A DNA stretch of 64,000 nt from Chrysopilus asiliformis (GCA_964034945.1 OZ035961.1:43428184-43492183), one strand, 5' to 3'. Counted from the stretch's first letter, positions 44,118-55,867 are shown. The notes: generated by a model not told the origin, from the sequence alone. Translations and numbers: made by a program.

Positions 44118-44204
44118 TGAAGAGCATCCAAACGATCAATGTTACTTGAAACATGAGTCATTCAAGTAAAATCGTCAAGTAACATTGAACGTGTGGAGGC
44201 CCCT

Positions 44205-46380
44205 TAACACTTGTGTTGGAGAAATTTTTTAATTACAGGGTATTTTATTCCTGGAGTTGTTTGATATCTCGAATATTTTCAAACCCCTCGAATATTCGAT
44301 AACTTGAATTTTTGTATATAAAAAAAGTAGTCAATCCTATTCGGTCAGAGCATCTTTTTTAATTTTTTGTCCTGGCATGTCTAACATATACTGTAATCCC
44401 TCCAATAATTTGGGAATAATTACACAAAAAAAAAGAGTACGACAATATTTTTGTTGAAATGTGTCCTAAAAAATTTGGGACAGTTACAATATTTGGCCAC
44501 TATGCCGTTTTCCCCATAAAAATGGGACTGGAGCATATTCCCTTTTTTTCGTGTAGCATAATGAGTTTTTCACAAGTTTTTTTTCGAATTTTTGAAGAAA
44601 GAAATTTTGGAAAATATTTTTGGAATGTTCACAACTACAAATATGTAATCCATAGTTGTGAACATTCCAAGAATATTTTCCAAAAAAGATCGTTGTGTAG
44701 ATCAACGTGATTTTCGTTGTTTAAAATCTAATACAACTGTTCTAAGATAATTAAGATATTCTAAATTCATCAGCATATCAGATCTGCTTTTCCCATATAA
44801 TAAAAAAAAACTAAAATTTGTAACGGTTTTGAAAAAAAAAAAACACTTCTAACGGATAGAAAAAAAATTGAGGAAAACGAAAATGTGTGTTCATCGAATA
44901 TCTCAAGGTTTATCTTAAATACAATGCAGCCAGTTGCTTGTATGATTCTTGTATTTGATGTGTAAAATTTGATTTCTTCTTATTTCCAGTGACGAAAGCA
45001 ATTTCATGAATACCAAATTGAGAACAAAATACTATGTACAAAAAATCTTTAGGCCGAAAATGTGTTACCAATTCATCCTGCACCACAGTGTTTATTATCC
45101 TAATTTTGGAGTAATAAAAATTGATATTATTTAACTAAAAGTGTAGAGAAAAAACTATGTACGAATTTCAATTTTATAAAGTCATGCCATTCATAAATAT
45201 CCATATGACAGATTAGCTTTCATTCCTTTTCCGATAATCAAATCCATTCATATGACAAAATATTTCACCTAAATATGTATATTAAATGGAGGGTCAGTAG
45301 ATAGTCAGAATTGAGCAAAAAATCAATTTTGGGATTAAAAATTTCATGGCATTTCGGTAGAATACGGTAACTAAAGACCTGACATCAATTTGCTAAAATT
45401 TTCAATTTCACATTGACCATAAGCCCAGATATATGAATTAACAATGTTACCGAGATATAAAAAGGTTTTACTCATCCATATGTTGATAGAAATCGAATGA
45501 CAAGAATTAAAAAATAATTGAAATACACTTGGCTCGAATATCTCTTGATCCTCTTAAAAATCGGTTTCGCACGAATAATGCAAGTGTATGCAAAATATTG
45601 AGGTGAATTGAACAACTCTAAATGGGATCCTTTATAGGGTAATGCCACCACACCAACTCCAGACCGCGACTCTGCATGATTCTATAACTATTGTATAATA
45701 TCTATCGACATGAAGTAAATATGCCGATGCATTTGTTAAATTTGTGAATTTGCATGAGTGTCAGGAACATCCATATTAGTATGTGGACACTAGATATGCA
45801 TATTGTATATCTATCCGTCATGTTGTAGCGGTAGATGATAGTGCAATCAGAAACGTGCGAACAGAGAAATGTTAAAAAAGATGCAACTCCATTTATTTTA
45901 TGTGATTTCATTTTAGCAAGGCTTGTGTGGATATATGTATGAACTACGTGACGTCATCAATTTCATTTCCATTTCGGGTAAAATTTTCCAGTGACAAAAA
46001 AATTTAATAAAAAACCTGAATACATTGAGTAAAAAAATTAAACTCAGATCCAAAAACTACCTACCTATCATCACACCGAATCACACAAAAAAAAATTGAA
46101 ATTGAGATGGAAAACCCTGGAAACGTTTCCGAGTAAAATGCAAAACACGTCGACATCATTTTTCTACGTGACAGTACATTGAACTATGCCTAGGATATGA
46201 ATGCATTTATTTATATCTGGTTAGCAGGTATGAAAGGTAACAAACATTATTCTGGATGCAGTCGAGAGGGTCATGGAAGCTGATTCTTAAAATAACCAAA
46301 AGGTATTGCTATCTCAGATACGTTAGCCATGATCTACATATTAAAAACCAGCAGATTATTAAATACCCCCGGTGAATTTC
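44205..46380. other. Non-coding stretch
   Basis: No gene is supported. The only clear structure is the hairpin at 44605-44686. AT-rich elsewhere; opposite-strand frames at 44459-44710 and 44484-44705 are products of that palindrome. Confidence 0.4.
44605..44686. repeat. Hairpin with about 33-bp arms
   Basis: TTTTGGAAAATATTTTTGGA ... pairs with its inverted copy ending ATATTTTCCAAAA, with one or two mismatches and a spacer of about 14 bases. It may be a foldback remnant. Confidence 0.75.
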
Positions 46381-46920
46381 AGTGCAAAAGAAAAAATAAA
46401 TTTGATCGGCAAAATAAAATTAAATAAATTGTTCTTTAAAAACAAAATAATTTGAAGGCTCATTAAAATCTGTTTAAGTTTTAGATTTCATATTGTCGAA
46501 AATTTTTAGTGCTACTAAAATCATTTTCCTCCTACTGAAAAGTCCATTATAAAATAATACTCCACAAATAGTTTCCATTAATTTATTGCCATTAGATTTT
46601 TCTTGTTCGCCTTCTGTTTATGTTTTTATTTGTTCATCTCTGTTTGGTCGGTAAACTATGTAAGCATTCGAGGGAGAAGAAAACTCCTCGAAGATTTGTG
46701 TGGTGATGCAATGCCGTCAGACAACTCTCTTGAACCAGCAAATTTTGTTAATGGGGGCGTATGTTTTTTTGAAATGGCAGCGTCAGAATTAGGTTCCTGT
46801 GTCATAATTGCGACGTGGAAAGCCACTGAAAAGTATTCCCCACAATTCACACAACGGTGATGTGCCCGCTACAAAAATTGTTTATCACCGCGATTTGTAT
46901 GGTGACGAAATATGTGAATA
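46381..46920 (+). mobile_element. Partial, older copy of the 1052-bp CCCAAA element
   Basis: Matches the 60972-62023 copy over its interior (from TGCAAAAGAAAAAA to GTGACGAAATATG) with many differences and no recognisable ends. Its age shows that the family is older than the two near-identical copies in this window. The frame at 46603-46860 is part of the repeat and is not called as a gene. Confidence 0.65.
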
Positions 46921-46940
46921 TAGGCGACACGGCTGCTTAA

Positions 46941-47223
46941 CCCGTTCGGTACATGTTTTTTTCTATGGGGGTTAAAGATTCTCTCTATACAAATTAATGA
47001 TGTTTAAGCTATTGGTATTCATTTAAAACAAAAAAAAATTAAAATTTTTAATTTTTTACAAATACGTCCACTGTAGTCCAGCTTTTTACTCAAAAAATCA
47101 AAATTGGGTCACAAATGCACTTAAAGGTGCACTGAATGAGAATAGAGTGTTGAAAATAAATAAATAATAAGACAATTCAATTTTTTTAGCATGATGCCAT
47201 ATGGCATCAAAATACCGAATGAG
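46941..47223. mobile_element. piggyBac-type MITE (TTAA target site)
   Basis: Ends CCCGTTCGGTA (left) and CTCATTCGGTA (right, read inward), flanked by TTAA on both sides (46937-46940, 47224-47227). A palindrome ATGCCATATGGCAT lies near the right end. No coding content. Confidence 0.65.
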
Positions 47224-47577
47224 TTAAAAGGCTATTTGAGACTGTTTACTATAACCAAGGCCTTGGGTAAATGTTTTGGAAATATTTTAGACAAAATCTT
47301 GGATGATTCTACCAAGGTGTATCCCCAAATTTTTCACGCAGGTTTTTCACGCAGATATTTTAACAAAAAAAGAAACTAGATAATCAAAATTGCATACAAA
47401 ACATATTTATCCAAGCCATCTTGCGTAATATCCCCATGTATATTTTTTCCGTGTAACTATCTATCTGCCTTCTCTAACCAATGACGAAAAAAATAGTACG
47501 ACAGTTTACAAGTTTTTGATATGCTCATTCCAGCAAACGTTGCTGAAATTTGTTGAAATTTTTTAAATGAATGTTAA

Positions 47578-47805
47578 AGGTAGAACCAGAAACATACGTC
47601 CGTGCGTGCGGCATGATTCTGTTCTGGCATCTAACATAGTAGTTGTCACCGCGTCTAAAAGTAGAGACTGAGCCTACTCTACGCGGCAGGGACGCGGCAA
47701 CGCGTCTGAGCAACGCGCAATTAAAAATTTACTCATATAAATGCGTAGTTTTTACCTTCGCCGCGTGGGTGCCGCACGCACGAACGCGTAATTGTGGTTG
47801 AGGCT
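47578..47805. mobile_element. PIF/Harbinger-type MITE, GC-rich
   Basis: Ends AGGTAGAACCA (left) and AGCCTCAACCA (right, read inward), followed by the shared block CGTGCGTGCGGCA; TAA on both sides (47575-47577, 47806-47808). The centre is rich in ACGCG. The 62-aa minus frame 47525-47713 is a by-product. Confidence 0.6.
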
Positions 47806-47830
47806 TAATAATAGAACCATGAAACATTTA

Positions 47831-48455
47831 TGCCCGGTTCGTCAGTGACAGTTTAAACTCCGTTTAACCGGCGATAAAGTTTAAACTGCCGTTTAGCACG
47901 AAATTGTGTTTTTCAGTGACAGTTTATCTCTAACCAAAAGTTTAAACGGAGTTTAACTTAAACGGCCATGGATGAGGGTTTAAACTGCCGTTTTTCAAAA
48001 CTTATTTGTCATTTGTAGATCCACAATTTCACTATATTTTTTTACACATTTGAAACACAATTACAATCGAAATAACAACCGAAATCACAACGGAAATAGC
48101 ATCCGAAATAACAACCGAAATCACAACCAAAATAACAACCGAAATAAGATCCGAAATAACAATCGAAATTAAAATCGTTTTATTTTTTATAGAATTTTAT
48201 AATTAATGCGTAAACAAATATTACGAAAGTGATAACTAGACAAATACATCAATGATTTTATGACTGAAAAATTTGACATTTCAATATATTTTACTTGTAT
48301 AGTAGACTGCAAAATTGACAAAAAAGTTTAAACTTTAGTTTAATAAAACGTTCAATTCCGTTTGCCTGAGAAACACCAAAAGTTTAAACTGTCGTTTAAA
48401 CTTCATTGTGAGTTTAACTAAACTAAAGTTTAAACTTTCACTGAAAAACCGGGCA
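47831..48455. mobile_element. PIF/Harbinger-type MITE (TTA target site)
   Basis: Ends TGCCCGGTTCGTCAGTGACA (left) and TGCCCGGTTTTTCAGTGAAA (right, read inward) run into AGTTTAAACT; TTA on both sides (47828-47830, 48456-48458). The AGTTTAAAC motif recurs many times in both halves. A 12-13-bp tandem array (about 48058-48175, AACAACCGAAAT type) fills the middle. Confidence 0.75.
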
Positions 48456-48458
48456 TTA

Positions 48459-49466
48459 GAAAAAAAACAATCACGTCATGACAAGCAATATTATAATCTG
48501 TTAATGTCATATGACTGCGATTAAAATGATTTCAAAAAAGCTTTTTAAAATTCGGAAGTAGTTCCAGAAGTTCTTTTCTGTTTGCATGGTTGTACTGTGA
48601 TCAGAGTTACGTATGCCTGCGAAATTTCAAGTCAATCCGATGAGTGGAAGTGGGACAAAAATTAGATTACGAGATTTGACCCTAGCAAACAAACAAACGT
48701 ACAAAAAAGCAAGCTAAATAAAAGCTTGTAAAACTATATAAATTCAATAAAAATTTCATTTGACGTTTTAATAAAGAGGGAAATTGTCTGATTAACTCAC
48801 TTCCCCTGTTATTGTAACCTATTTAATTTCAGTTGTAAAAAATTAAAACCCATGCTCTAATGAAATTATCTGCAAAAATGTCACAATCACATTAACCTTA
48901 AGCCTATTGAAAATAATCAAAAAATCCCAGAAAAGGAATAAAAGGATTAAATGATAAAATCCTTCTCGAAAAAAATTCCGACGGACGGAAAACAAGCATA
49001 CGCCACAAAATTTTCAACTGAATAATTTTAATACTATTATTTTATTATGCTTTCTGTACATTCAAGTTATGTGATCATAATTGGATTTAAAGTCAACTCG
49101 TTTCGACAGTTTGCTGCTTTGTTAACTTTTAAGCAATTGAATGCATTGTTTTACGTTGAATTTAATTAGCAGAACTAAATAAAACCATCAGATATTTAAT
49201 GAAAATATATTTAAACATACAAAAGAGTTACACATTGTGCACTTATTTCGACATAAAACTGTTGAGAATATCTGAAGCGTTAAGCAAAACGAATTGAACT
49301 ACTCAAGTGAAAATAATAAAAATGAAAAAAAATAATACTTTTAAATAAAACAAATAAAGCTTAAATAGTGGAACCATATGATTCTATATACAAACAAATA
49401 TATACTGTTTAAAAAATAACAATTTATTTCATTGCGAAACGAAGCTCAAGCAAGTCCACCACTTTT
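48459..49466. other. Non-coding stretch with an old repeat tail
   Basis: Positions 48580-48730 (GACCCTAGCAAACAAACAAAC, then AAAGCTTGTAAAA) resemble the phrase near 27540-27660 and the 3' tails of some insect retroposons. Nothing else is recognised. Confidence 0.35.
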
Positions 49467-50024
49467 TATACCTGTATATGGTGAAACCAAAGTGTATATT
49501 AAATTTGCCTTACCGTTTGTAACGCCAAGATCCCGTTATAACACACAAAAATGAATTACACCAGTGTGTTTAGAATGATAAAAAAAAATTGAATTTAGCA
49601 TGTCCGTCTGTCTGTCCGTCTGTCCGTCCGTCCGTTCGTCTGTCCGTCCGTCCGTCTGTGGCGCAGATTGCGAGAGCACGCATTGAGCTAGAGACTTCAA
49701 ATTTTACGCAGATTCGTTTTTCGTAAAATGCAAGGCTAAGTTCGTTAATATACAAAAATGGACCATTTGGAACGAAAACGTTTTTTGCGAAAATTTCAAA
49801 AACATCTTGTCAAAAAACTGCAAGAACAAAAGTTATTTAGGATATGATTCTACATAAAACTCCCATACATCAAAATCCGATTGGAATAAATTTTAAAAAA
49901 TCTTATTGGAAAGTGTGACTTCAAAGTGGAATTTTGGTACAACTGTTCGAATTTTGATACGAATATCTCCATACGGGTTTTCAATAATTTCCAGATTGGC
50001 AATTATAGCTTTTGTTATGTTTTT
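49467..50024 (+). repeat. TATACCC-hairpin repeat, copy D
   Basis: Has the hairpin start (TATACC...GTGTATA, diverged), a longer pyrimidine microsatellite (GTCCGTCTGTC units at 49600-49660) and the common 3' block. The CCCCCCATACG block is shortened, as in copy C. Confidence 0.75.
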
Positions 50025-50039
50025 ATAATAAACTAGGTT

Positions 50040-50468
50040 CACCCCCACCCACAGGTAAATTTTTAAAATTTTAAAATTCTAACACCGGATTCGTGATCAG
50101 CGAACCCGGAAACCCTCTAACGCCATTTTTCCCCGGAAAAAATTTGAAAAAGGAAATTTGGGGTATCCTTACAAGACCTTCCGTTTTGAATTTTGAAAAT
50201 CTAACACCGGATTCGTGATCAGCGACCCCGAAAACCCCCGAGTGAAACTTTTCAGCCTCCTATTGAGCAGGATTAATGGCGAAAATCACGGTTTAAATAC
50301 ACCCAAACCCCCTTTACCCCCGTTCACCCCCTTAGGGGTAAAATTTCGTAAAACCCCGCCTTAGTAAGCGCCTACGCAATGGTTGGGACATACTGTAAAA
50401 GTTTCAAGTCTCTAGCTTCAGGGGTTTGGGCTGGGCGTTGATGAGTCAGTCAGTCAGTCACTCAGTCA
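50040..50468. repeat. Repeat with AACACCGGATTCGTGATCAG units and a TCAG microsatellite
   Basis: Two tandem units of about 120 bp carry CACCGGATTCGTGATCAGCG, CCCCGGAAAAA and a CCTTCCGTTTTGAATTTT phrase. An inverted related array is at 53865-54135. It ends in (CAGT)n just before the hAT element. Confidence 0.6.
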
Positions 50469-50476
50469 GGTTAAAC

Positions 50477-51368
50477 CAGCGATTCTCAACCTGTGGGGCG
50501 CGCCCCCCCTAGGGGGGCGCGAGTACATTTAAGGGGGGCGCGAGCATATCCAAGACAAAATATTTAAAAAAGTTTATTAATTGACTGAAAGGAAAGTACA
50601 TACCCACATACAAAACAAAATACATTTCGACATAATATTTAATAATTAACTTATTAACTTACGCTTGCAGCACAATGAACGCGAAACCAATGCAACTACA
50701 ACGCTCTGAACTGTCACGCGGTGCAAATTCTAGCGGCAGAGCACCATGGCAGCTCGTGAAGTAGTACAAGTGACATAATATAAAGTGGTATAAACTTGGA
50801 AAAATTACAAAAATGGATAATTTTGAAGCGATAATTTGCTTTGTTGGTCTTTATCTTTGTTATTTGCACTAAGGCTATCAATTTTTCCTGGAACGACATT
50901 TTTCCAACCTCACTTTATGAACTGTCAACGCAGAATTCTGCGGCAAAGTTAGAAGTTTGCAAACTTTTGCGTTGCGGTTACGTTGTAGCTGCGTTCTATA
51001 CGTTCACTGTGCTCACTTCACACAATTTGTGGGAACCAAACTTTTAAGTGACAGTTTCTGCGCCAGTTTCGCGTTCATTGTGATTTCAGGGTTAAAACAA
51101 CTTCTCGCGAAACCGCAAAAATGACGCAAGAGCAATAAAAAGGCACCGGATTCTTGTTTTGTCAACGCTGAGGATCGGTGTTGCCAAATGTCAATAAATT
51201 ACTGTTTTCTTGGTAATTTGTGTTTAAAATTAGGGTAGTAGTGTAGGTTTAGCGCCAAAATACTCAAATTACGTTATTATTGTATACATTTTATTGTATG
51301 CAGGGGGGACGCGATGACAATTTTGATTGAAAATTGGGCCGCGAATACTGAAAGGTTGAGAAACGCTG
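50477..51368. mobile_element. hAT non-autonomous element
   Basis: Ends CAGCGATTCTCAACCTGTGG (left) and CAGCGTTTCTCAACCTTTCA (right, read inward); flanks GGTTAAAC (50469-50476) and GGGTAAAC (51369-51376) are an 8-bp duplication with one difference. GC-rich inside the ends (GGGGCGCG). No transposase. A second inverted pair CACAATGAACGCGAAAC at 50671 and 51082 suggests a MITE nested inside. Confidence 0.8.
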
Positions 51369-51376
51369 GGGTAAAC

Positions 51377-51930
51377 GATTTTATATATAGAGATTTAATT
51401 ACTTAGTAGTAAAATTTACTATTCTGTAGTTTAATTGATCATTTTTGTAATTGAAATTAACTATTTGGAATTGAAATTAACAATTTTAGTTATGGTCCCG
51501 ATTCCCCATTATAAAATAGTTAATTTTACCATTTTTTCTCTTCGTGTACCCACATGCCAGATTGAACAAAAAACACAAATTTTATTTTTTTTTTTTTTCA
51601 AAATACATATTTTATCTCTTAGAAGTTTTAGTTTATATGAAGAAAATTAATTTCCCAAAACTTCCAAGCTAATTTCATCCATATTCGATTTCAAATTTAA
51701 ATAAAATACAGACCCAAAAAATTTGTGATTTTTTGAATGTGGCACAAACTGAAACAGTCTCGTTGCGATCTGAGAATGATTAATCATGATCAATTAATCA
51801 AAATCATATCACGTATTTAAACGCACCCTTTCGAACAGAGAGTCATATTATTTGTGTATCCTGAGTATACTTGAATAAAATTTCAAGTGATATTTCATCG
51901 ACAGCTAAAATAACAACAACAACACCAGGA
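51377..51930. other. AT-rich stretch
   Basis: Positions about 51395-51545 carry repeated TTAATTTTA/TAAAATTAA and AATTGAAATTAAC motifs and end near TCTTCGTGTA, like one end of an AT-rich MITE, but no partner was fixed. Nothing coding. Confidence 0.35.
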
Positions 51931-51939
51931 GTTCAGTAT

Positions 51940-52500
51940 TTAAACAGTAGACACTCCGCGACAGCTGAAGCGCCAATGCCCATCCACCCACCCAAAATGT
52001 ATAAGGAGGGAATATGATGCAACCCCAATATCCAAGGTCCTTTTAACCCAATGGAATGGGAGCTGTAGCACTGGGGAGCAATTAATGGCCCAGAGTCTCG
52101 TTAATCCCAGCCATTAATAAGCCTCCATATTTACCGAAACCATTTCTTCTAATTACTCAATTTAAACACGTATTTATGGCAACCCCATAAATAAAAGTAA
52201 ATACACTAACACTCAAGGCTCGGGGGTTTGCAACTGTGCGAATGGTTACGGAGATTTATTTCCTGACCGACAAGTCTATATTAGTAGAAGCGTATGTCTG
52301 CAGTATGTATAAATAAATGTAAATATGTAGATCTAGATCCTTGTATTAAAGAATGTGGTATATCCTTTTAGAATTACGGAATAAAGAAAGAAACATTGAG
52401 AACTAGGCAAGACCTATTGCGACCTAGGCACCAGTTCCCAGATGCCGATGCCGATGCCGATGCCGACAGTTGACTGCTAGTATGAAGACTTTGAGATTTC
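51940..52500. promoter_or_regulatory. Candidate cis-regulatory block
   Basis: This stretch has lower A+T, no transposon ends and no open frame. It is dense in homeodomain-type cores: CAATTAATGG, GTTAATCCC (a TAATCC site), CCATTAATAAG, CTAATTACTC and a near-palindrome TTTATGGCAACCCCATAAA. It ends in a GATGCC microsatellite (about 52440-52465). That is the pattern of an insect enhancer, but the call rests on motif density alone. Confidence 0.3.
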
Positions 52501-53120
52501 ACAGCAATCCGAGTAGAGAGTTGAATAATTGGTCAGATTAAGGGATTACAGACCAAACTAAAAAGCCTATATTAACTATGTATGTGTAAATGCACACTTC
52601 ATGGCTTGCCTGATGTATACAATATTTTTAAAGACTATTCGTTTTAAATCGCCTGATGTGAAAACAGTGACGATTTCATATATGTACGATGTACAATGTA
52701 CATGCATATAAATACGGAACCATTGAACATAAAAATATTCCTTGCTGGACTTTCAGAGTGAATGTAGTAAATTTCAACAAAGGATCTAAGGACGGGCTTT
52801 ATTCAATAGTTAATTGGTTAAAGACTTTGTTGACAATGAATTATGTCCAACAATCCCAACATGTAATTTATATTACATACATGCATTTTGTATATATTTC
52901 TTCTGTATACAGCATATATCTATATTCATTGAGAAATTTAATAAAAATCTGTACTAAACTGCACTAAAAAAGTCACTTTAAATCTATTCTAAAAAAGAAA
53001 AGTAACTCCACTTTTTGTCTTTTTTCACGCTCTATGAGTGAATTTGACTATGTGATAAGGATGAAAAAATATTAAGAAGTTCTCTAACATAAAAGCTAAG
53101 CTAAATCAGTGCGACATTTA
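52501..53120. other. Non-coding stretch
   Basis: No repeat ends and no convincing gene; the 92-aa plus frame at 52689-52967 has no domain. Confidence 0.35.
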
Positions 53121-53555
53121 TCCCCGTTGCACACTTGAGCTAAGCTACGCGGCGATATTTTCGGTAAATGTATGCATTTTTCCACTTTGTCTGCAGCCAT
53201 TTTTAGATATAAATTATTTAACGCGATTGAAAATATTCCGCAAAAGAATTCAATTTTCACGTTTTCCTTACACTTTTATGTCCACAAAATACTACACTTT
53301 TGCAAAAACCGATTCTACACTGTATAACGCCGAAAATATTTATATGTGAGTGTCAGCGATGCCAGCGAAGTCGTTCGCGTAGTTGAGGTCTGAACTACGC
53401 GAGCAAGCTTAGTCCGTGTCGCCCATGACTAGGCGACGTAGTTTCATAGTTTCGCTGAAGTGTGCGGTCACCAATGCAAATGCTAAGGATTTTACTTTCA
53501 GGGAGAAACTTAGCTCACGTAGTTCAGCTCGCTTAGCTGAAGTGTGCGACGGGGG
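53121..53555. mobile_element. TA-flanked MITE (Tc1/mariner-like)
   Basis: Ends TCCCCGTTGCACACTTGAGC (left) and CCCCCGTCGCACACTTCAGC (right, read inward), continuing TAAGC; TA on both sides (53119-53120, 53556-53557). Internal GCTAAGC/CTACGCG motifs recur in both orientations. The plus frame 53416-53631 overlaps the right end and is not a gene. Confidence 0.75.
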
Positions 53556-53639
53556 TAATGGCTGGAGTATGAAAGACTTGTTATTTTTTACTATTCAGAG
53601 CGTTTTTTTAAATTTTTTTTTCACTTTTTAAGAGCTTTA

Positions 53640-54135
53640 TGAGTTTATCCATAACTATCCTATCATGTGGCTATTTCAAAAGATTTCTTGGCTCTATAGT
53701 AAGGTCACAACTGTGGCCATTTATGGAATGCACCCCCTGACATGAATATACACTAAAAATTTAAAGCAAATCAGTTCAACGGTTCTCTTTTAATCGCTGG
53801 ACCGATTTTTACGCGGTTTTTTGCAAAATGATCTGCGTTGCCAAGAGCAGGTTTTTAGCTATGTTAGATTTTCAAAATTCGGAACGGAAGGTCCTGTAAG
53901 GATAACGCAAATATCCTTTTCCCAATTTTTCCCCGGAAAAATTGGCATTATGGGGCCGCTGATAACACATCCAGTATTAGATTTTCAAAATTCGAAACGG
54001 AAGGTCCTGAGAGGATAACGCAAATATCATTTTCCCGTTTTCCCAGGGAAAATCGGCATTACTGGGTTTACGGGGTCACCGATCACGAATCCGGTGTTGG
54101 AATTTCAAAATGCGAAACAGAAGGTCCTGTGGAAC
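53640..54135. repeat. Degenerate 110-120-bp tandem array
   Basis: Three units with AGATTTTCAAAATTCG, GGAAGGTCCTG and GGATAACGCAAATATC, then CCCCGGAAAAATTGGCATTA, at about 53870, 53980 and 54100. The same unit occurs inverted at 50080-50250. Confidence 0.65.
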
Positions 54136-54359
54136 TCCATGAGGCAGGAACTCAGGGCTGGGAGCCGATTCGGAAATATATAGCACTGGCGGGATGACTA
54201 AACAACCGTACTTGAGCTCAATCTGCTCCAGCGAGGGACATCGGAGGTGTACAATGGGCCCAACTTGAGGCCTGCGTGCGTGGGGTTCCCTGGTGAGCCC
54301 CCTCCTATCAAACCAACCAACCACCAAGGGTAACGTTTTTTCCCAAAAGTTTTAAAGTT
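54136..54359. mobile_element. GC-rich fragment, possible non-LTR retrotransposon tail
   Basis: A sharply GC-richer segment (GGCCTGCGTGCGTGGGGTTC, then GAGCCCCCTCC) ending in AACCAACCAACCACC. GC-rich 3' ends with AACC repeats are known for some insect non-LTR elements. Too short to classify; the minus frames across it are not convincing. Confidence 0.35.
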
Positions 54360-55411
54360 CCCAAATAGCATTTTAAGCAGCAATTATGGTGTTTATCCCC
54401 ATATTTCGTCACCATGCAAGTCGCGGCGATAAGCAATTTATGTCGCAAATACGTATCTAGTTGTGCCAACGAGACGCGCAACGAGACCCATAGTGGGGAA
54501 CACTTTTCTGCGGTTTGCTACGTCGCAATTATAACGACAGGGACGTAATTAGTTGCCACATGCGCGAGCGTCATCTGACGGCATTATATCACACAATTAC
54601 ACAAATCATCGAGCGGGTTTTCTTTCTCCCTCGAATGCTTGCTAGTAAACAGAGATGAACAAATAAAAACGTAAGCAGAAGACGAACGAGAAAAATCTAA
54701 TGGCGACAAATTAATGGAAACTTTTGTGGAGTGTTATTTTATAATGGACTTTTCTTCCGGTTGCATGTCGTGATTTTAATTGCCATTAAAATTTTTCGAC
54801 AATATTGGATCTGAAGTTTAAACAGATTTTAATGGGCCATCAAATTATTTTGTTTTTAATCAAAAATTTCTTTAATTTTATTTTATCGGTCAAATTTTTT
54901 TTTCTTTTGCAATGAAATTTTGATGCCAATAAAATTATGCTGTTTCAAAAATGTCTGCTATCCACTTTTTATGCAATATCCTTCAGTCATTCGCCTGAAA
55001 TAAGAAATTTAATTCTCGAAACGAAATCGTTTCCATCAAATGTCAGTGAGAAATATGGCGGCTGAAGGCATCAATTTTTTTTGGTGTTTCTCAGACGGGG
55101 AGCTTTAATGAAACTTTAGTGGTAGCAGTTTCGTCACTTTTTCCATCACACGCTTCTTCAAAATTAAACTGACGTTCAGGCTCCACAGCCAATCACTATT
55201 TCGGCCCGAAAACCATCAAATGCTGCTCTATCGCCGCAGGATTTTCATGAAGCGAATGTTGCCCCAAAGATCGTGCTCGTCACTTCTTTCGCTTCTTTTA
55301 CGCGGATGTGAATTATAGGTGTAAATTTTTAATCCCGATTGTGTAAATTTCTACTCTTTCAAGTCGCAAAGAACAAATCTCATGTTCCCGTACTTTTCGA
55401 TGCTGTTTGGG
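54360..55411. mobile_element. 1052-bp CCCAAA element, copy 1
   Basis: Ends CCCAAATAGCATTTTA (left) and CCCAAACAGCATCGAA (right, read inward) share a 12-bp terminal core CCCAAA(T/C)AGCAT. The inverted copy at 60972-62023 has exactly the same length and differs at scattered positions only (a few percent by eye). Flanks give at most a 2-bp duplication (TT). No open frame of note. I do not recognise the family; a third decayed copy lies at 46381-46920. Confidence 0.75.
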
Positions 55412-55864
55412 TTATTTATGGTTTTTTGGCATTCTAAAATTTATACAAAAAACTTTATTCTGGCAACGTAGGATCTACTAGTATTATATACGCGTAGAAG
55501 TCGTAGACCCAAACAAAACCTGGGTCTGCCAAACCCAAAAATCCGACGATTTGAGGTAGTTGGCCTGGGATATTTCGCCCATTTTTATCAATTTAAAATA
55601 AATCAAAAATTCTAGGAAAAAAATATTTACAATTTCTCGTAAAAAGCTGGATCGTGTCTAACCCACGAGACACGGAATTACTAATTCCAGACGGGTTAAG
55701 AATTTTAGTATTGTTAACTTGCAATTTTTAATATAATATTTGTTATTGACTTTCACATCCAACCAAGATTTTGTTCCCGAAAACGGTAAGTCAAAGTCCA
55801 AAAATTTTAAGTCACATGTCAGAAAATTGCTTGTTTAAAAAAATAAGTCCTTCTTTTTAATCAC
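55412..55864. other. Non-coding stretch
   Basis: AT-rich sequence with no repeat ends or gene recognised. Confidence 0.35.
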
Positions 55865-55867
55865 TTA

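Larger units (their letters stand above)
42473..44204 (-). mobile_element. PIF/Harbinger remnant with MADF gene fragment and nested elements
   Basis: Ends AGAGGACTCCACACGTTC (left) and AGGGGCCTCCACACGTTC (right, read inward) continue for about 32 bp and are flanked by TAA on both sides (42470-42472, 44205-44207). Inside are a MADF-coding fragment (minus, near the right end), a Tigger remnant (42964-43794, own TA duplication) and a smaller inverted-repeat unit (42537-42879). No nuclease gene remains. Confidence 0.7.

Noticed and set aside
46603..46860. 85-aa plus frame with a hydrophobic start
   Set aside because: Lies wholly within a decayed copy of the 1052-bp repeat and is not open in the other copies.
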